A stretch of DNA of 64,000 bases from Nitrospira sp. MA-1 (GCA_032139905.1 JAQJDB010000004.1:1-64000), one strand, 5' to 3'. Shown: positions 1 to 7,566, counted from the stretch's first letter. A program made the numbers and translations. The notes: a model not told the origin generated them from the letters alone.

Positions 1-53
1 TTGGGTCCTTTTGCCGAAACAAAAGGACCTCGGCTGCCGGGCCGACACCCGGC
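1..53 (+). repeat. R1 hairpin repeat, copy A
   Basis: This element opens the window. It holds a perfect 10-bp inverted repeat, GGTCCTTTTG / CAAAAGGACC at 4-13 and 20-29 with a CCGAAA loop, followed by a CGGCTGCCGGG...CCCGGCA half that can form a second stem. Near-identical copies lie at about 1579 and 3397. The left end may continue beyond the window. Function unknown; the hairpin lacks a U-tract, so it is not a standard terminator. Confidence 0.85.
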
Positions 54-113
54 ATTCAATTCACAATTACCCAATTCGTACAATTCTTGTTAGGCTGTGC
101 GACAGAAGTCGTT

Positions 114-141
114 TTGCTCTTGTGCCCTCTTTAAGTATGAT
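114..141 (+). promoter_or_regulatory. Possible sigma-70 promoter of the split-barrel gene
   Basis: TTGCTC at 114-119 and TATGAT at 136-141 are 16 bases apart, about 50 bases before the start codon at 191. The TATGAT box and its surroundings are kept in the duplicated flank (about 1724-1729), while the -35-like box is not. Prediction from sequence only. Confidence 0.3.
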
Positions 142-190
142 CTGAAAAATGGGCTGAGTTGTGAGAAATTAAAGTGAATGGAGCATAATC

Positions 191-745
191 GTGGCTGATC
201 AATTCCCGGAACTGAGTAATGAGTTGCGCCAATTTATCGGCGCCCAAAAAGTGTTTTTTGTCGCGACGGCTGCCCCCGACGGGAGAATCAATCTCTCACC
301 GAAGGGCCAGGATTCCCTACGTGTGCTCAATCCTCACGAGATTCTCTGGATGAATTTAACCGGGAGCGGGAACGAAACGGCAGCCCATCTTTTGGAATCC
401 GATCGAATGACGATGATGTGGTGCGCTTTTGAAGGGCCGCCACGAATTCTTCGGGTCTATGGCACCGCACAAGTCTTTCATCCGAGGGATGCTCGTTGGG
501 CGGAGTGTTCGACTCAATTGCCTTCTACCACAGCGACGCGGCAGTACTTCCTGGTGTCTATCGATCGTGTGCAAACTTCCTGCGGTCATGCCGTGCCTTT
601 CATGAACTACGTGGAAGACCGCCATGTCCTTTCGACGTGGGCGGAGAAAAAGGGCGATAAGGGTATCTCAGAATACTGGCAAAAAAAGAACCGGCTCAGT
701 ATCGACGGGAAGCCGACAGGGATTCTTGGTTCTGAGAGTGATTGA
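191..745 (+). CDS. Pyridoxamine 5'-phosphate oxidase family (FMN-binding split barrel) protein
   Basis: A 184-residue cytoplasmic protein of the split-barrel flavin-binding superfamily. The N-terminal part (about residues 8-100) carries the family pattern: a short helix, then FFVATAAPDGRINLSPKG, which matches the FMN-site strand-turn of PNPOx-like proteins. True PdxH is longer and has an extra C-terminal dimerisation domain, so this is more likely one of the general FMN or F420 reductase-like members than a vitamin B6 enzyme; the substrate cannot be told. The start is GTG, preceded by AATGGAG about 8 bases upstream. The same flank and first codons are duplicated at 1579-1846, where only a stub of this gene remains. 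The next gene begins 33 bases downstream on the same strand. Confidence 0.75.
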   Translation: MADQFPELSNELRQFIGAQKVFFVATAAPDGRINLSPKGQDSLRVLNPHEILWMNLTGSGNETAAHLLESDRMTMMWCAFEGPPRILRVYGTAQVFHPRDARWAECSTQLPSTTATRQYFLVSIDRVQTSCGHAVPFMNYVEDRHVLSTWAEKKGDKGISEYWQKKNRLSIDGKPTGILGSESD

Positions 746-778
746 GAGGATGATGAATTCCGCAAGCAAGGATGAAGG

Positions 779-1312
779 ATGAGTGAGGGTTTGCTCTATT
801 ATTTTGCCTATGGTTCGAACCTCCACCCTGTGCGGTTGCGGGAACGCGTGCCTTCTGCCGAGTTGCTGGATGTGGTTGAGTTGAGACGCTATCGACTGGC
901 TTTTCAGAAAAGGGGTCAGGATGGATCGAGTAAGTGCAACCTGGTCCGCACGGGAGAAGCATCTGATGAAGTATATGGGGGCATCTATCACATAGATTCA
1001 GCCCATAAACCCATACTTGACCGTTTCGAAGGCAAGGGAAAAGGTTATCACGATAGTCAACTCCCGGTAGACCTTCATGGGAAAGAGTACGCCTGTCTTA
1101 CATATCTGGCTCAACCATCCTACATTGAGCATAACCTAAAGCCCTATCATTGGTATAAAACCCTCGTGGTGTTGGGTGCCAAACACTTACGGTTTCCGGA
1201 TGCCTATGTTCGTTCCATCGAATCGATTGAGTCGGTTGAAGATCCGGACGAAGAAAGTCGGATCCAACATCAAAGATTGATCGAGCGAATTCGTCAATAC
1301 TCCACCTCATAA
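779..1312 (+). CDS. Gamma-glutamylcyclotransferase-like (AIG2/GGCT fold) protein
   Basis: A 177-residue protein with the signature YFAYGSN near the N-terminus (residues 8-14), which forms the substrate-binding loop of GGCT-fold enzymes, and FEGKGKGYH around residue 85, where the family places its catalytic acid. Family members cleave gamma-glutamyl amides or related gamma-glutamylamines with release of 5-oxoproline; the exact substrate is not readable from sequence. The gene follows the split-barrel gene closely and could share its transcript. A decayed TfoX copy starts only 13 bases after its stop codon. Confidence 0.75.
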   Translation: MSEGLLYYFAYGSNLHPVRLRERVPSAELLDVVELRRYRLAFQKRGQDGSSKCNLVRTGEASDEVYGGIYHIDSAHKPILDRFEGKGKGYHDSQLPVDLHGKEYACLTYLAQPSYIEHNLKPYHWYKTLVVLGAKHLRFPDAYVRSIESIESVEDPDEESRIQHQRLIERIRQYSTS

Positions 1313-1325
1313 CTCAGAACATTCG

Positions 1326-1431
1326 GTGAGTGAGTACGTTGAATTTTTTGAAAGAAGTCTTCAGTGAATTTCAAAGGATTCAACCGCGTGGAATCTTTGG
1401 TGGTCATGACCTCGGCCTATTTCATTTTCCC
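1326..1431 (+). pseudogene. TfoX N-terminal domain remnant 1 (frameshifted)
   Basis: Starting at a GTG, the reading frame gives SEYVEFF, then a one-base shift restores LKEVFSEF and QPRGIFGGHDLGLFH, which aligns stepwise with the intact TfoX-N protein at 9785 (SEYVEFLKEVFEEFGPIHPR, then RMFGGYGLFH). The remainder of the gene is missing: R2 repeat sequence begins at 1446. A frameshifted, 3'-truncated copy, certainly not functional. Confidence 0.8.
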
Positions 1432-1445
1432 TCCGTTCCCCTCAT

Positions 1446-1528
1446 CGACGCCTGCCGCCCGTGCCCCTGATCGGACGCTCTTATTCTTGACGGGCTTGTT
1501 TGAGCCCCGCGAGTTAGCCCGTCTCCCC
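1446..1528 (+). repeat. R2 dispersed repeat, copy 1
   Basis: An 83-base element beginning CGACGCCTGCC and containing ATCGGACGCTCTT, CGGGCTTGT and GCGAGTTAGCCCG. Similar copies are at 3144-3226 and 5462-5546. It lies directly after a TfoX remnant and about 50 bases before R1 copy B. Function unknown. Confidence 0.8.
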
Positions 1529-1578
1529 TTTCTTCGCGTCCGGTCAATCTAATGAGGCCGGGCGGGGCGTCAATGGTT

Positions 1579-1846
1579 TTGGGTCCTTTTGCCGAAACAA
1601 AAGGACCTCGGCTGCCGGGACGAAACCCGGCATCTAATTCATACATTTTAAAATTATCCAATCCGTGCAATTCTTGTTAGGCTGTACCACAGAAATCGTT
1701 TAGCCCTGGTGACCTCTTTAGGTATGATCTGAAAACTGGGCGGCGTTATGAGAAACTAAAGCCAATGGAGCGTAATCATGGCTGATCCATTCCCGGAGCT
1801 GAGTGATAAGTTAAGCCTGTTTATTGGTGAAAGCCTCAATGAATAA
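1579..1846 (+). repeat. Duplicated R1 plus promoter flank of the split-barrel gene
   Basis: This segment is a diverged copy of 1-240. It comprises R1 (hairpin arms near 1582-1591 and 1598-1607), the shared flank (CAATTCTTGTTAGGCTGT, CCTCTTTA, GTATGATCTGAAAA, GAGAAA, CAATGGAG or GAATGGAG) and the first codons of the gene. Relative to the first copy there is a net 9-base insertion before the start codon. Confidence 0.85.
1778..1846 (+). pseudogene. 5' stub of a second split-barrel (PNPOx-like) gene
   Basis: ATG at 1778 opens MADPFPELSDKLSLFIGE, nearly the same as the MADQFPELSNELRQFIGA start of the intact gene at 191, then runs into SLNE and a stop after 22 codons. Only the extreme 5' end of the duplicated gene is left. 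Its flank is duplicated as well, so this is a tandem duplication with deletion, not a separate small gene. Confidence 0.85.
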
Positions 1847-1944
1847 CAGGAATAGAAGGGGTTCAACTCACTCTTCAGCAAAGTTTCGGTTCGTCAACTC
1901 GTCGCTTTTCCGCTATAATGCCACGAATCTTGTAGGAGGCTGAT

Positions 1945-2175
1945 ATGAAAAATTTGTCCAGAATTACTACAGATCCTCAAGTCATGGGTGGCAAACCTTG
2001 CATCCGAGGACTGCGAATTACAGTCGGAACAATTGTGGGACTTATCGCTAAGGGACATTCCAGGGATGAGATTCTCAAGCTCTATCCGTACTTAGAAGAA
2101 GCCGACATCCCGGAGGCATTAACCTACGCTGCCTGGCGTGCGGAAGAGGTTGAGGTTCCTCTGGGGCACCTGTGA
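1945..2175 (+). CDS. DUF433 antitoxin-like protein
   Basis: A 76-residue protein with the DUF433 pattern: ITTDPQVMGGKPCIRGLRI, then a helix-turn-helix-like stretch (GTIVGLIAKGHSRDEILKLY, PYLEEADIPEALTYAAWRA). DUF433 proteins are found as the first gene of VapBC-like pairs with a DUF5615 PIN-fold partner, and that arrangement is present: the stop overlaps the GTG start of the next frame by four bases (GTGA). The start has a strong AGGAGG Shine-Dalgarno (TAGGAGGCTGAT then ATG). The partner is interrupted, so this antitoxin may now be unpaired. Confidence 0.85.
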   Translation: MKNLSRITTDPQVMGGKPCIRGLRITVGTIVGLIAKGHSRDEILKLYPYLEEADIPEALTYAAWRAEEVEVPLGHL

Positions 2176-2540
2176 AGGTTTTGGTTGATATGAACCTTTC
2201 CCCCTCTTGGATTGCTATCCTTGAGCGTAATGGGATTTCGGCTGTTCACTGGTCCGCTGTAGGGAAAGGTAGCGAATCCGATTCAGTCGTCCTAGGGTTG
2301 GCCCGCGAACATGACTATTTGGTCTTTACCCATGACCTGGATTTCGGTGCTATCCTGGCATCGACAAAAGCCTCTGGACCTAGCGTTATTCAAGTGCGCA
2401 CTTAGGATGTCTCACCTAACCCTCTTGGCGAAATTCTCGTGAAGGCCTTACGCGAGTATCATGAGATTTTAGTGCAGGGCGCTCTCATTACCATTGACGA
2501 GTCTCGTCTGCGGGCTCGCATCCTTCCTCTCGTTCAATAG
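2172..2540 (+). pseudogene. DUF5615 PIN-like toxin with in-frame TAG
   Basis: The frame begins at GTG 2172 inside the antitoxin stop. It gives MKVLVDMNLSPSWIAILERN, with the acidic PIN-like residue in LVDMNLSP and TH-DLDFG further on, then IQVRT followed by TAG at 2403-2405. Reading past the TAG keeps the frame open with good family-like sequence (DVSPNPLGEILVKALREY through RARILPLVQ) to a natural stop at 2540, for 122 codons, the usual length of the family. A single CAG to TAG change would explain it. As it stands the product is a 77-residue truncated protein lacking the last third, probably inactive. Confidence 0.8.
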
Positions 2541-3143
2541 AACATTGATGCCGAAAAAGGGTTCGAGAGTCAATAAGCGTTATCTTCCCATTCTGATGAC
2601 TATGGACCTTAAGTGTGTGGAACTGGCGTCAGGCATGGGTATAGGTTTACATCAATAACGAAATTAATTTTTCGTATCCCAATCGTTTTCCTTCATCATA
2701 AGCAGTACAAGTTGTGTTGTCCCAAGATGTGTGTTCTCCTCGCTTTTCGGTCTCGCCCATGTATCGTTGATCGTTCCCCCTCTTATGCTGACTCCCAAGA
2801 ATTTGATTTCGGACATTCGATTCATTCGCCCTTGCCAAATCCATCCTGAACTTCTCGCGAATGGCTTCCTTGTGATATTGAAATAACTGGTGAAGAAGTT
2901 TAAGAAAAGGAAATGAAGATCTGAGATCCGCAGTGAGGGGGCCGTCCATGTGCTAGATTCTTTGCCTGCGGCTCAGAATGACAACAATGCTTAGGGTCAC
3001 CCATTGAAATAGCTGAGTGAAGCCGAAAACGCATTGCTGGATGGCAATGTCTGACTCCAGAAATGACGAATGATCCGAGGATACAGGATCTTCTACAGAT
3101 GGCTTCCATTCATTCCAATTAATTTTCACTTTCATACTTTCCC
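2541..3143. other. Non-coding stretch before the R2/R1 repeat block
   Basis: No convincing gene. Short frames on both strands lack family resemblance, Shine-Dalgarno sites or consistent codon use. The piece around 2950-2985 (CTTTGCCTGCGGCTCAGAATGAC) resembles a short intergenic sequence seen scattered in many bacterial genomes, but only one copy lies here. Confidence 0.5.
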
Positions 3144-3226
3144 TGCCCGACGCCTGCCATTCGGTCCCATTATCGGACGCTCTTCTTCTTGGCGGGCTTG
3201 TCTGAGCCTGGCGAGTTGGTCTTCTA
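3144..3226 (+). repeat. R2 dispersed repeat, copy 2
   Basis: Second R2 copy (CGACGCCTGCC, ATTATCGGACGCTCTTCTTC, TTGGCGGGCTTGTCTGAGCC, TGGCGAGTTGG). More diverged in its centre than the other two. It is followed by a strongly structured segment and then R1 copy C, giving the same R2-then-R1 order as at 1446-1632. Confidence 0.75.
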
Positions 3227-3268
3227 TTAAATCCCCCATTGTTTCTGCAGGCTTTCCTGGCCTTGTAG

Positions 3269-3379
3269 TGTGGCCGAGCAGTGCAGCCGACCCCGGGTAA
3301 AAGGCGCGCATTGTTTGAGCCAAGCGAGTTTGCGCGCCGCCGGGGTCGGCGAACCGCACAGGGAACCCGAAGGGCCACA
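3269..3379. repeat. Nested inverted-repeat element between R2 and R1
   Basis: Three nested complementary arm pairs are visible: TGTGGCC (3269-3275) with GGCCACA (3373-3379); CCGACCCCGG (3287-3296) with CCGGGGTCGG (3340-3349); GGCGCGCA (3303-3310) with TGCGCGCC (3331-3338). Either strand could fold into one long stem-loop. It contains no gene and is unusually GC-rich for this interval. It may be the full-length centre of the compound R2-R1 element, shortened in the copy near 1.55 kb. Confidence 0.7.
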
Positions 3380-3396
3380 GTATGGCCAACATGGTT

Positions 3397-3452
3397 TTGG
3401 GTCCTTTTGCCGAAACAAAAGGACCTCGGCTGCCGGGCCGACACCCGGCATC
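3397..3452 (+). repeat. R1 hairpin repeat, copy C
   Basis: Third R1 copy, almost identical to copy A through the hairpin and the CGGCTGCCGGGCCGACACCC stretch. Frames read on the minus strand through R1 give the same peptide in each copy, which reflects the DNA repeat and not a conserved protein. Confidence 0.85.
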
Positions 3453-3586
3453 TCCAGTAAGCTTAAATATGCGCCCGAACAGAGCGGAAATTATTTGAAC
3501 ACAATACAAGGTTTTTGCTGACAGCAACTCATACGCTGTATTCTAAAGCCAGCGAGACGTTGTCCATTGCGAAATCTTATATATAG

Positions 3587-4558
3587 ATGAAAGATGACTC
3601 CATGACCGACCAACAGAAACCAAACCCACGCGGACCCCAAACAATCATTGGCAAACTGTCCGGAAAATCGATCACCATCCCCGATGTCAATGCCCCGCCC
3701 ATGCCCGCACTGGCACCTCCCGGCGTCATTCACAATGGCATGAAAGCCGAAGGTTTCGAAGCGATCAACTCGTCCATCGGATATCCCGATGTGCGGAGCT
3801 TCAGAAGAAAGTTCGGGCTGATAATTCCTGCCACGAATACCAGTATGGAGCACGAACTATGGAGCATCATTTGTAAGAACCAGGGACCGGACGGGTTGCG
3901 AGGGGTGGGCCTTCACACGGCGACCGTCATGACCTCGAAGCCGAGATTGGAAACCGAAGAAGATCTGAGGGCGTATAAGAAACAGTTTCTGGGCGGACTA
4001 AGAGCCGCGGTGGATGTGGCGTTGTTGGCAGAGCCACATTACCTGATCATGGGCATGAGCCTGGAGCATATTCTTGGAGGCCTTGAAGCCATTCGAGCCC
4101 CGATGGAGGAGATTGAAGAGTACTCCGGTCTGTCCTGGGCCACCTGGCATGATGCCATTCACGCGGCGCTGAGGAAATATGGCGCGAAGCGGATCGGCCT
4201 CCTGACGCCGTTCGATAAGAAAGGCAACGAGTTTGCGACGCAGATGTTTGAAGAACTGGGATACGAGGTGGTGTCGAGCGTGGGGTTCTCCTGCGCGAAC
4301 GCGCTGCATATCGCGCATGTTCCGGACTCGGCCAAGGAAAAGGCCATTTTGGAATTGTTGGCGACTGAGGAACATGCATTGGATGCCGTCGTCCAGTGTG
4401 GCACGAACATGAGCTTGATTAATGTGACAGAAAAGTTGGAGCCGGGTCTTGGAATTCCGATCCTGGGGATCAATGCCGTGACCTTCTGGTATGCGCTACG
4501 GGAAAACGGATTTGAAGGACCGTTGGCGGGTGGGGGAAGGTTGTTGCAAGAATTCTAG
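3587..4558 (+). CDS. Arylmalonate decarboxylase / maleate isomerase family protein
   Basis: A 323-residue protein of the Asp/Glu racemase superfamily. After a 70-residue Pro-rich N-terminal extension comes KFGLIIPATNTSMEHEL (75-91), the family's first substrate-binding loop. The second loop is IMGMSLEHILGG (154-165), like the dioxyanion loop of arylmalonate decarboxylase, with no cysteine. The only catalytic-type cysteine is C271 in VVQCGTNMS. Racemases and maleate isomerases use two cysteines, whereas arylmalonate decarboxylase uses only the C-terminal one, so a cofactor-free decarboxylase or single-base isomerase of a small dicarboxylate is more likely than a racemase. Start is uncertain: ATG 3587 or ATG 3602, neither with a good Shine-Dalgarno. 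Confidence 0.65.
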   Translation: MKDDSMTDQQKPNPRGPQTIIGKLSGKSITIPDVNAPPMPALAPPGVIHNGMKAEGFEAINSSIGYPDVRSFRRKFGLIIPATNTSMEHELWSIICKNQGPDGLRGVGLHTATVMTSKPRLETEEDLRAYKKQFLGGLRAAVDVALLAEPHYLIMGMSLEHILGGLEAIRAPMEEIEEYSGLSWATWHDAIHAALRKYGAKRIGLLTPFDKKGNEFATQMFEELGYEVVSSVGFSCANALHIAHVPDSAKEKAILELLATEEHALDAVVQCGTNMSLINVTEKLEPGLGIPILGINAVTFWYALRENGFEGPLAGGGRLLQEF

Positions 4559-4920
4559 GCCGGACGGGAGCCCTATGACAATCCTAGCGCCGACGAGCGG
4601 TCTGATTTTTCGCGCCAGTCTCCGGATTCATGAGAAAGGAGATTAGGCTGTGAAAACCAATGGTGAAATTTTGTTCTAGGGAAAGGAGGTCAGCCGAACC
4701 CTGACGATCTTCGGCCAACCAGAACTCTCATGCTTCGGATCTGGAATTCAAACATCACCTGATACAACGATGGCCGGACGATGGGACGCATGGTGGCCAA
4801 TGTTTTGTCCACAGAACATCCACACTGATGGAAAGGTCGGGATCAATCTGCCTGGCAACGGGATAGAGATGTCCTGAGTCTAGCCTGCTTTTTTCACCTT
4901 GCAACGATGACGAGGACAGT
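4559..4920. other. Intergenic region without a recognised gene
   Basis: A well-spaced GAAAGGAG followed by GTG at 4650 opens only a nine-codon frame (VKTNGEILF) ending in TAG. The frame continues for about 65 further codons to TGA near 4875 without family resemblance. It could be a nonsense-broken small gene but cannot be recognised. No repeat or terminator was seen. Confidence 0.35.
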
Positions 4921-5292
4921 ATGAGTCAAGAGTCACTGTATGAACGTCTTGGCGGGTACGAGGGCATTCTCGCGTTTACAAATGATTTGCTTCCCCGGTT
5001 GCAATCCGACCCTCAATTGGGGCGATTCTGGCAGAATCGAGGTGATGACGGGATAGCCAGGGAGCGCCAACTCCTTATTGATTATTTGTGTGCCAATGCC
5101 GGAGGTCCGATGTACTACACCGGCCGCGATATGAAGCTCTCCCATAAAGGCATGAAAATCAGCGAACGTGATTGGGCGATTTTCCTTGAACATGCCGGGG
5201 CGACGATGAAGGCGTTGGACGTTCCGCGGCAGGAATGTGACGAGGTGGCGGTGTTTGTCTCCAGCTTGAAGCCGGATATCGTCGAAGTCTAA
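4921..5292 (+). CDS. Group I truncated haemoglobin (trHbN-like)
   Basis: A 123-residue globin of the two-over-two fold. The opening LYERLGGYEGI is the family A/B helix start. F36 in LGRFW is the CD1 phenylalanine, and the segment YTGRDMKLSHKGMKI places the haem-ligating proximal His (F8) at H75. The B10 position, a tyrosine that stabilises bound oxygen in most members, appears to be L24 in NDLLPRL, so oxygen affinity or NO dioxygenation may differ from the M. tuberculosis protein. Likely roles are NO or O2 handling in the cytoplasm. It stands alone; the upstream 360 bases have no gene. Confidence 0.85.
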   Translation: MSQESLYERLGGYEGILAFTNDLLPRLQSDPQLGRFWQNRGDDGIARERQLLIDYLCANAGGPMYYTGRDMKLSHKGMKISERDWAIFLEHAGATMKALDVPRQECDEVAVFVSSLKPDIVEV

Positions 5293-5949
5293 GGCGAGGG
5301 ATGACAAGATCTATCCAGTCCACCACTATAAGGTGCCGGGCTTTGGTCCGCGCCAAGCAATAGCTCAGCTGCCGGGGCGAACCCTGGCAACACAGAACAT
5401 CACGCCGACACCAACTCAGCGCGTATAAGGAAGTGTTGAGGTACGAGGTAGTTCTCCTGGTCCGACGCCTGCCGCCCGTCCCATGATCGGACGCTCTTTC
5501 TCTTGGCGGGCTTGTCCGAGCCCCGCGAGTTAGCCCGCCTCCTCCTACTTCACTCAATGGCGGTGACAAGCTGCTCAGCGATCTGTTTGGGGGGGAAGAT
5601 GCGTAGGCGGTTATTTTTGGTATAGAATACCGCCTCCGTGGGAACAGATGATGGCGACTCCTTCGAAATTTTCCGATTCTTTTCTGCCTTCCGGCACATC
5701 CACCTGCTTTCGAATTCTTTCCGTATTCTCCCGCTATGGTCTGATCACCAATACCGGACTTCGTGTGGCGATTCGATAGGTTTGTGGCCCTGTCGGGTGC
5801 CGGAAGAATGGCTCTCGGGGCTGCCGTTCGACTGTTTGGGCGGGCGTCGAGGCCGGCAGGAATTGGCCCAACAGGCCTCACGGTCTTTTCTGAAGGTGTT
5901 TCCATAAAAAACTAGGCAAAAACGTGAGACCTATGCAAAGGAGGCAGGT
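5293..5949. other. Intergenic region with R2 copy 3 and a degenerate R1-like piece
   Basis: From 5333 to 5392 a weak R1-like string (GCTGCCGGGGCGAACCCTGGCA) occurs. R2 copy 3 follows at 5462-5546. Between 5547 and 5940 an 89-codon frame exists (5638-5907, GTG start) but resembles no family, has no Shine-Dalgarno and looks incidental. No terminator was identified. Confidence 0.5.
5462..5546 (+). repeat. R2 dispersed repeat, copy 3
   Basis: Third R2 copy: CGACGCCTGCCGCCCGTCCC, ATGATCGGACGCTCTT, TTGGCGGGCTTGTCCGAGCC, CCGCGAGTTAGCCCGCC. Close to copy 1. Here it is not followed by R1. Confidence 0.8.
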
Positions 5950-7335
5950 ATGAAACCGTTAGAACACGCCATGATCGACAAATTCAAGACACACTTCGGG
6001 GGGGAGGCACTTCTTCCTGGCGACGCCGGCTATGACGAGGTGCGGCAGATCTGGAACGCCATGATCGACCGCCGTCCCGCGTTGATTGCCCGCTGTGTGT
6101 CAACTGAAGATGTCGTCCAGGCGGTCGGGTTCGCGCGCAAGCACAACCTGCTTGTCTCGATCCGAAGCGGCGGGCACAACATCGCGGGGAACGCCGTCTG
6201 CGACGACGGCCTCATGATTGACCTCTCGCTGATGAAGAATGTTCAAGTGGATCCGAAGGCTCGCCGGGCGACCGTCGAGCCCGGCTGCACCCTTGCCGAT
6301 TTCGACGCGGCCGCGCAGGCCCACGGCCTCGCCACCCCGCTGGGCATCAACTCGACCACGGGCGTGGCCGGCCTGACGCTCGGAGGCGGGTTCGGCTGGC
6401 TGAGCCGGAAGTACGGTATGACCATCGACAACCTGCTTTCCGCGCATGTCGTCACGGCGGAGGGGCGTCAAGTGCATGCCAGCGCAACGGAACACGAAGA
6501 CCTCTTCTGGGGGCTGCGTGGTGGTGGTGGGAACTTGGGTATTGTCACCAGCTTTGAGTTTCAACTCCATCCCGTCGGGCCGGACGTCTTAAGCGGGCTC
6601 ATTGTCTTCCCCTTCGACCAGGCGAAGTCGGTGCTGACGCAGTTCGCCCGTTTCACCGAGACGATGCCGGACGAGCTTGCCGTCTGGATGGTCACCCGGA
6701 AGGCGCCCCCTCTGCCCTTTCTACCGACGGAGGTCCACGGGAAAGAGATCGTCGCCCTTGCATTGTGCTACGCGGGTGACCCCACTCTGGGCAAGAAGCT
6801 GATCGAGCCGCTGCGCAGGTTCGGCACGGCTCACGGTGAGCACATCGGCGTGCAGCCCTACATGGCCTGGCAACAGGCCTTCGATCCGCTCCTGACGCGG
6901 GGTGCGCGCAACTACTGGAAGTCCCATAACTTTTCGGAACTGAGTCACGGCGCGATCGACGCCGTTATTCAATATGTCGGCACCTTTCCGTCGCCGCAAT
7001 GCGAGATTTTCGTCGCTGCGATCGGTGGCCAGACGGCCCGCGTCGCGCCCGAGGCGATGGCCTACTCAAGCCGGGACGCCAACTACGTGATGAACGTGCA
7101 TGCCCGTTGGGAGGGAGCTGCCGATGACGAGGCCTGCATCGCCTGGGCGCGCGAATTCTTTGCCGCGTCACAGCCGTTTGCCAGCGGTGGTGCGTACATC
7201 AACTTCCTCACCCAAGACGAGACCGACCGCATTGCGTTCGCCTACGGTGCGACGTACAACCGGTTGGTGGAGCTTAAGAAGAAGTACGACCCGACGAACC
7301 TCTTCCGGATGAACCAGAACGTCAGGCCGGTCTGA
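5950..7335 (+). CDS. FAD-linked oxidase, BBE-like (single covalent His)
   Basis: A 461-residue flavin oxidase of the PCMH/berberine-bridge family. The FAD PP-loop region holds IRSGGHNIAG with H76, the residue that binds the FAD 8-methyl group. At the position of the second link (Cys in bicovalent members) alignment with the paralogue at 7678 gives N134 in LGINSTTGVAG, so flavin attachment should be by His only. The C-terminal BBE segment ends YDPTNLFRMNQN. Members oxidise sugars, alkaloids or aromatic alcohols with O2; the substrate is not readable. AAAGGAGG lies 9 bases before ATG. Base use is GC-rich (for example 45 of 60 bases at 6301-6360), unlike its surroundings, suggesting recent acquisition. 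Confidence 0.85.
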   Translation: MKPLEHAMIDKFKTHFGGEALLPGDAGYDEVRQIWNAMIDRRPALIARCVSTEDVVQAVGFARKHNLLVSIRSGGHNIAGNAVCDDGLMIDLSLMKNVQVDPKARRATVEPGCTLADFDAAAQAHGLATPLGINSTTGVAGLTLGGGFGWLSRKYGMTIDNLLSAHVVTAEGRQVHASATEHEDLFWGLRGGGGNLGIVTSFEFQLHPVGPDVLSGLIVFPFDQAKSVLTQFARFTETMPDELAVWMVTRKAPPLPFLPTEVHGKEIVALALCYAGDPTLGKKLIEPLRRFGTAHGEHIGVQPYMAWQQAFDPLLTRGARNYWKSHNFSELSHGAIDAVIQYVGTFPSPQCEIFVAAIGGQTARVAPEAMAYSSRDANYVMNVHARWEGAADDEACIAWAREFFAASQPFASGGAYINFLTQDETDRIAFAYGATYNRLVELKKKYDPTNLFRMNQNVRPV

Positions 7336-7437
7336 GAGGAGGTGAGGGGCCTCATACTCGCATGCAGCAGAGGGCGCGTCGGATCCCTGCTGATGCGGGT
7401 CGTGATGCCTAGACAACAGGTCAGGAGCAATCCTAGG

Positions 7438-7566
7438 TCCGAATACATTGAATATCTCCAAGAGGTATGTGCGCCATTGGGCCGATTTGGACACGCCGGC
7501 TGTTCGGTGACGATGGTCACTTACGCAAGGGTGTGAGGTTGGGTCTGGTTGCGGATGATTGATAAA
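7438..7566 (+). pseudogene. TfoX N-terminal domain remnant 2
   Basis: Reading from 7438 gives SEYIEYLQEVCAPLGRFGH, then, after a shift, RRLFGDDGHLRKGVRLGLVADD and a stop. It tracks the intact TfoX-N protein (SEYVEFLKEVFEEFG; RRMFGGYGLFHDGLMFGLVADD). It lies about 100 bases after the oxidase stop and has no start codon. Longest of the three remnants in this window. Confidence 0.75.

Noticed and set aside
811-820. TGGTTCGAAC, similar to a tRNA T-loop
   Set aside because: It lies inside the YFAYGSN motif of the GGCT gene, and no acceptor or anticodon stem pairs around it.
2403-2405. TAG read as pyrrolysine or other recoding
   Set aside because: No PylT/S or downstream structure seen, and other genes in the window use TAG as an ordinary stop.
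1422-3527. Minus-strand frames through R1 and R2 sharing a GSRGPFVSAKGPKT peptide
   Set aside because: The shared peptide follows from the DNA repeat; frames have no start signals, differ in length and run across hairpins.
1-5546. R1 and R2 as CRISPR repeats
   Set aside because: Copies are far apart and uneven, with genes between them and no regular spacers.
5638-5907. 89-codon plus-strand frame
   Set aside because: No Shine-Dalgarno and no resemblance to any family; it lies in a repeat-containing gap.
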